NCBI RefSeq assembly: GCF_051961875.1
Contig: NZ_JBQCCV010000050.1
Coordinates: 1-7,218 of the forward strand
From: Intrasporangium_A sp051961875
GTDB taxonomy: Bacteria; Actinomycetota; Actinomycetes; Actinomycetales; Dermatophilaceae
Length of the DNA stretch: 7,218 nucleotides
Direction: 5' to 3'
Below the pieces are notes generated by a model, which saw only the letters and a program-made list of their open reading frames with translations, was not told where the DNA came from and ran no database searches. Below are positions 5,791 to 7,218 of the stretch, in pieces (the stretch's first letter is position 1; each line of letters begins with the position of its first letter). The position numbers were made by a program, and so were the translations under genes.

Positions 5791-6800
5791 TGACGGCCGG
5801 GATCGGCCAGGCGCCGGAGCGGGCCACGACGGTCACCCCCGTCGGCGGCGGCCGCGCCGGCGTGGGGCGCCGGCTCTGGGCGCCGGTCGCCGCGTCGCGC
5901 GGCGTCCCCCGGTGGCTGCTGGTCATCGGCACCGTCATCGTGCTGGCCTTCGTCGTCGTGGCCGTCTTCGCGCCGCTCGTCTCGCGCTACGACTTCGGCC
6001 AGTACGCCGACGCGAACGGGCCCTTCACGAAGCTGGCACCCCCGTCGGCCGCCCACTGGTTCGGTGTCAACGTCATGCAGACCGACGTCTTCGCCCAGGT
6101 CATGTACGGCGCGCGGACCGAGCTCGAGGTCGTCGTGCTCGCCGTCGTGCTCTCGCTCTGCGTCGGCGTACCGCTCGGGCTCGTCTCGGGCTGGGTCGGC
6201 GGGGCGCTCGACCGCGCCCTCGTGCTCATCATGGACGCGCTCTTCGCCTTCCCCTACCTGCTCCTCGCGATCGTCATCGCGTTCCTGCTCTCGAGCTCAC
6301 CGCTCGGCGGCGGGATCGTGACCGCGGCGGTCGCGATCACCGTCGTCTACGTGCCGCAGTACTTCCGCGTCGTACGCAACAGCGTCATGTCGGTCCGTGA
6401 GGAGACCTACGTCGAGGCGGCCCGCACGCTGGGGGCCGGCTCCTTCACGATCGTGATGCGCTACATCTTCTCCAACGTCATCCAGACGGTCCCCGTGATC
6501 GCGACACTCAACGCGGCCGACGCGATCCTCACCCTCGCCGGGCTCGGCTTCCTCGGCTTCGGCATCCAGCCGACCGTCGCCGCCGAGTGGGGGTATGACG
6601 TCCAGCGGGCCATCTCCGACGTCGGCGCCGGCATCTGGTGGACCGCCGTCTTCCCCGGTCTCGCGATCGTCCTGCTCGTGACGGGCCTGACCCTCGTCGG
6701 AGAGGGCCTCAACGACGTCGTCAACCCCGTCCTGCGCCGCCGCCGCTTCACCCGGGTCACCCTGCCCACCGAGGCCGGGCCCGGAGATGACGCCCGATGA
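5790..6800 (+). CDS. dppC: ABC importer permease, DppC/OppC type
   Basis: A 336-residue partner permease. A long hydrophilic N-terminus (1-40) with Gly/Arg-rich parts precedes TM1 (about 41-62). The region before TM2 reads HWFGVNVMQTDVFAQVMYGARTEL (89-112), the position of the DppC consensus FGTD..GRD..SR..YGAR. Here the first Thr-Asp and the Gly-Arg of GRD are replaced (GVN, QTD), a departure from the classic E. coli form while YGAR is kept. The EAA loop is TYVEAARTLGAGSFTIVMRY (206-225), followed by ADAILTLAGLGFLGFGIQP (243-261) and the conserved AEWGYDV. The C-terminal TLVGEGLNDVVNPVLRRR (301-318) is standard. The start overlaps the upstream stop by one base and the end overlaps the ATPase start by four (ATGA). 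It should pair with the DppB-like protein in the membrane. Symbol at family level only. Confidence 0.93.
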   Translation: MTAGIGQAPERATTVTPVGGGRAGVGRRLWAPVAASRGVPRWLLVIGTVIVLAFVVVAVFAPLVSRYDFGQYADANGPFTKLAPPSAAHWFGVNVMQTDVFAQVMYGARTELEVVVLAVVLSLCVGVPLGLVSGWVGGALDRALVLIMDALFAFPYLLLAIVIAFLLSSSPLGGGIVTAAVAITVVYVPQYFRVVRNSVMSVREETYVEAARTLGAGSFTIVMRYIFSNVIQTVPVIATLNAADAILTLAGLGFLGFGIQPTVAAEWGYDVQRAISDVGAGIWWTAVFPGLAIVLLVTGLTLVGEGLNDVVNPVLRRRRFTRVTLPTEAGPGDDAR

Positions 6801-7218
6801 GCGGGGAGCCGCTCCTCACGGTCCGCGACCTGCGCGTCTACTACGGCACCGAGCGCGGCACGGTGCGCGCCGTCGACGGCGTCAGCTTCGACCTGGACCG
6901 CGGCGAGGTGCTCGGGCTGGTGGGGGAGTCGGGGGCCGGCAAGTCCTCGCTGGGGCGCGGACTCATGGGCCTGCTGCCACCCGGGGCGAAGGTCGGAGGG
7001 CAGGTCCGGTTCGACGGGCAGGAGCTCGTCGGGCTCTCGGCCCACGAGCTGCGGGCGATCCGCGGCCCACAGCTCGGCCTCATCTTCCAGGAGCCGATGA
7101 CCCGCCTCAACCCGCTCATGCGCGTCTCGGACCACTTCCACGAGGCGCTGCGCACCCACGAGCCGGGCCTGTCGAAGCGCGCGATGCGACGCCGCACGGT
7201 GGAGACGCTCGCCGCGAT
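6797..7218 (+). CDS. dppD: ABC importer ATPase, DppD/OppD type, N-terminal part (runs off right edge)
   Basis: The first 140 codons of a nucleotide-binding protein that drives import by ATP hydrolysis on the cytoplasmic face. Seen are the opening LLTVRDLRVYYGTERGTVRAVDGVSF (6-31, with A-loop Tyr15 or Tyr16), Walker A GESGAGKSS (43-51) and the helix after it, and the Q-loop in LGLIFQEPMTRLNP (93-106, Gln98). The Q-loop has Arg103 where Ala or Ser is more usual in FQEPMTALNP. The DHFHEALRTHEP stretch (112-123) is typical of the Dpp/Opp ATPases. The signature motif, Walker B and the C-terminal oligopeptide-type extension lie beyond the window, so an active enzyme is likely but not shown. The ATG overlaps the stop of the DppC-like gene by four bases, which means coupled translation. 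A second ATPase (DppF-like) is expected just downstream or fused. Symbol at family level. Confidence 0.93.
   Translation, partial: MSGEPLLTVRDLRVYYGTERGTVRAVDGVSFDLDRGEVLGLVGESGAGKSSLGRGLMGLLPPGAKVGGQVRFDGQELVGLSAHELRAIRGPQLGLIFQEPMTRLNPLMRVSDHFHEALRTHEPGLSKRAMRRRTVETLAA

Noticed and set aside
5785..5795. Overlap of the two permease genes as a frameshift or fusion
   Set aside because: TGATG is an ordinary stop/start overlap, both proteins are full length, and coupling of this kind is normal in Dpp-type operons.
1..7218. Mobile element, phage, CRISPR or toxin-antitoxin system
   Set aside because: No transposase, integrase, direct-repeat array, terminal inverted repeat or composition break was seen on either strand.

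Overview
This is a high-GC window with strong C/G preference at third codon positions, compact gene spacing, an actinobacterial-style lipoprotein signal and a TANNNT-type promoter set directly against a start codon. All of this suggests an actinomycete (Actinobacteria). The genus cannot be fixed from the sequence alone. No rRNA, tRNA, CRISPR array, insertion sequence or phage gene was seen, and no stretch longer than about 125 bases lacks a gene.

Left part, minus strand (1-1962): a two-gene transporter operon read right to left. A complete 14-TM DHA2/EmrB-QacA-type drug:H+ antiporter (516 aa) is followed, after only 9 bases and in the same reading frame, by the first 134 codons of a second major facilitator protein of the sugar/metabolite:H+ symporter type, which runs off the left edge.

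Middle, plus strand (2013-2983): a GNAT (RimJ/RimL-type) N-acetyltransferase, divergent from the MFS operon across 50 bases and possibly leaderless, then a small YeaO-like DUF488 protein. A GC-rich two-part hairpin lies between them.

Right part, plus strand (3089-7218): the start of a peptide/nickel-type (Dpp/Opp) ABC importer operon. It holds a lipoprotein solute-binding protein (SBP family 5), a DppB-like permease, a DppC-like permease, and the first 140 codons of a DppD-like ATPase that runs off the right edge. The permease genes overlap by 1 base and the permease/ATPase genes by 4 bases, so translation is probably coupled. A hairpin sits between the binding-protein gene and the first permease gene, a place where such operons often set a higher level of the binding protein. 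The imported substrate cannot be named from sequence; peptides are the default guess for the family.

The most interesting item is the 105-base leader before the binding-protein gene. It has a strong intrinsic-terminator-like hairpin (3038-3067) with a T-rich tail (3068-3077) only 2 bases before the Shine-Dalgarno sequence. Two upstream segments (2992-2998 and 3016-3023) can together pair with the entire left arm of that hairpin. This is the architecture of a transcription attenuator or riboswitch, and it matches no class I can name.
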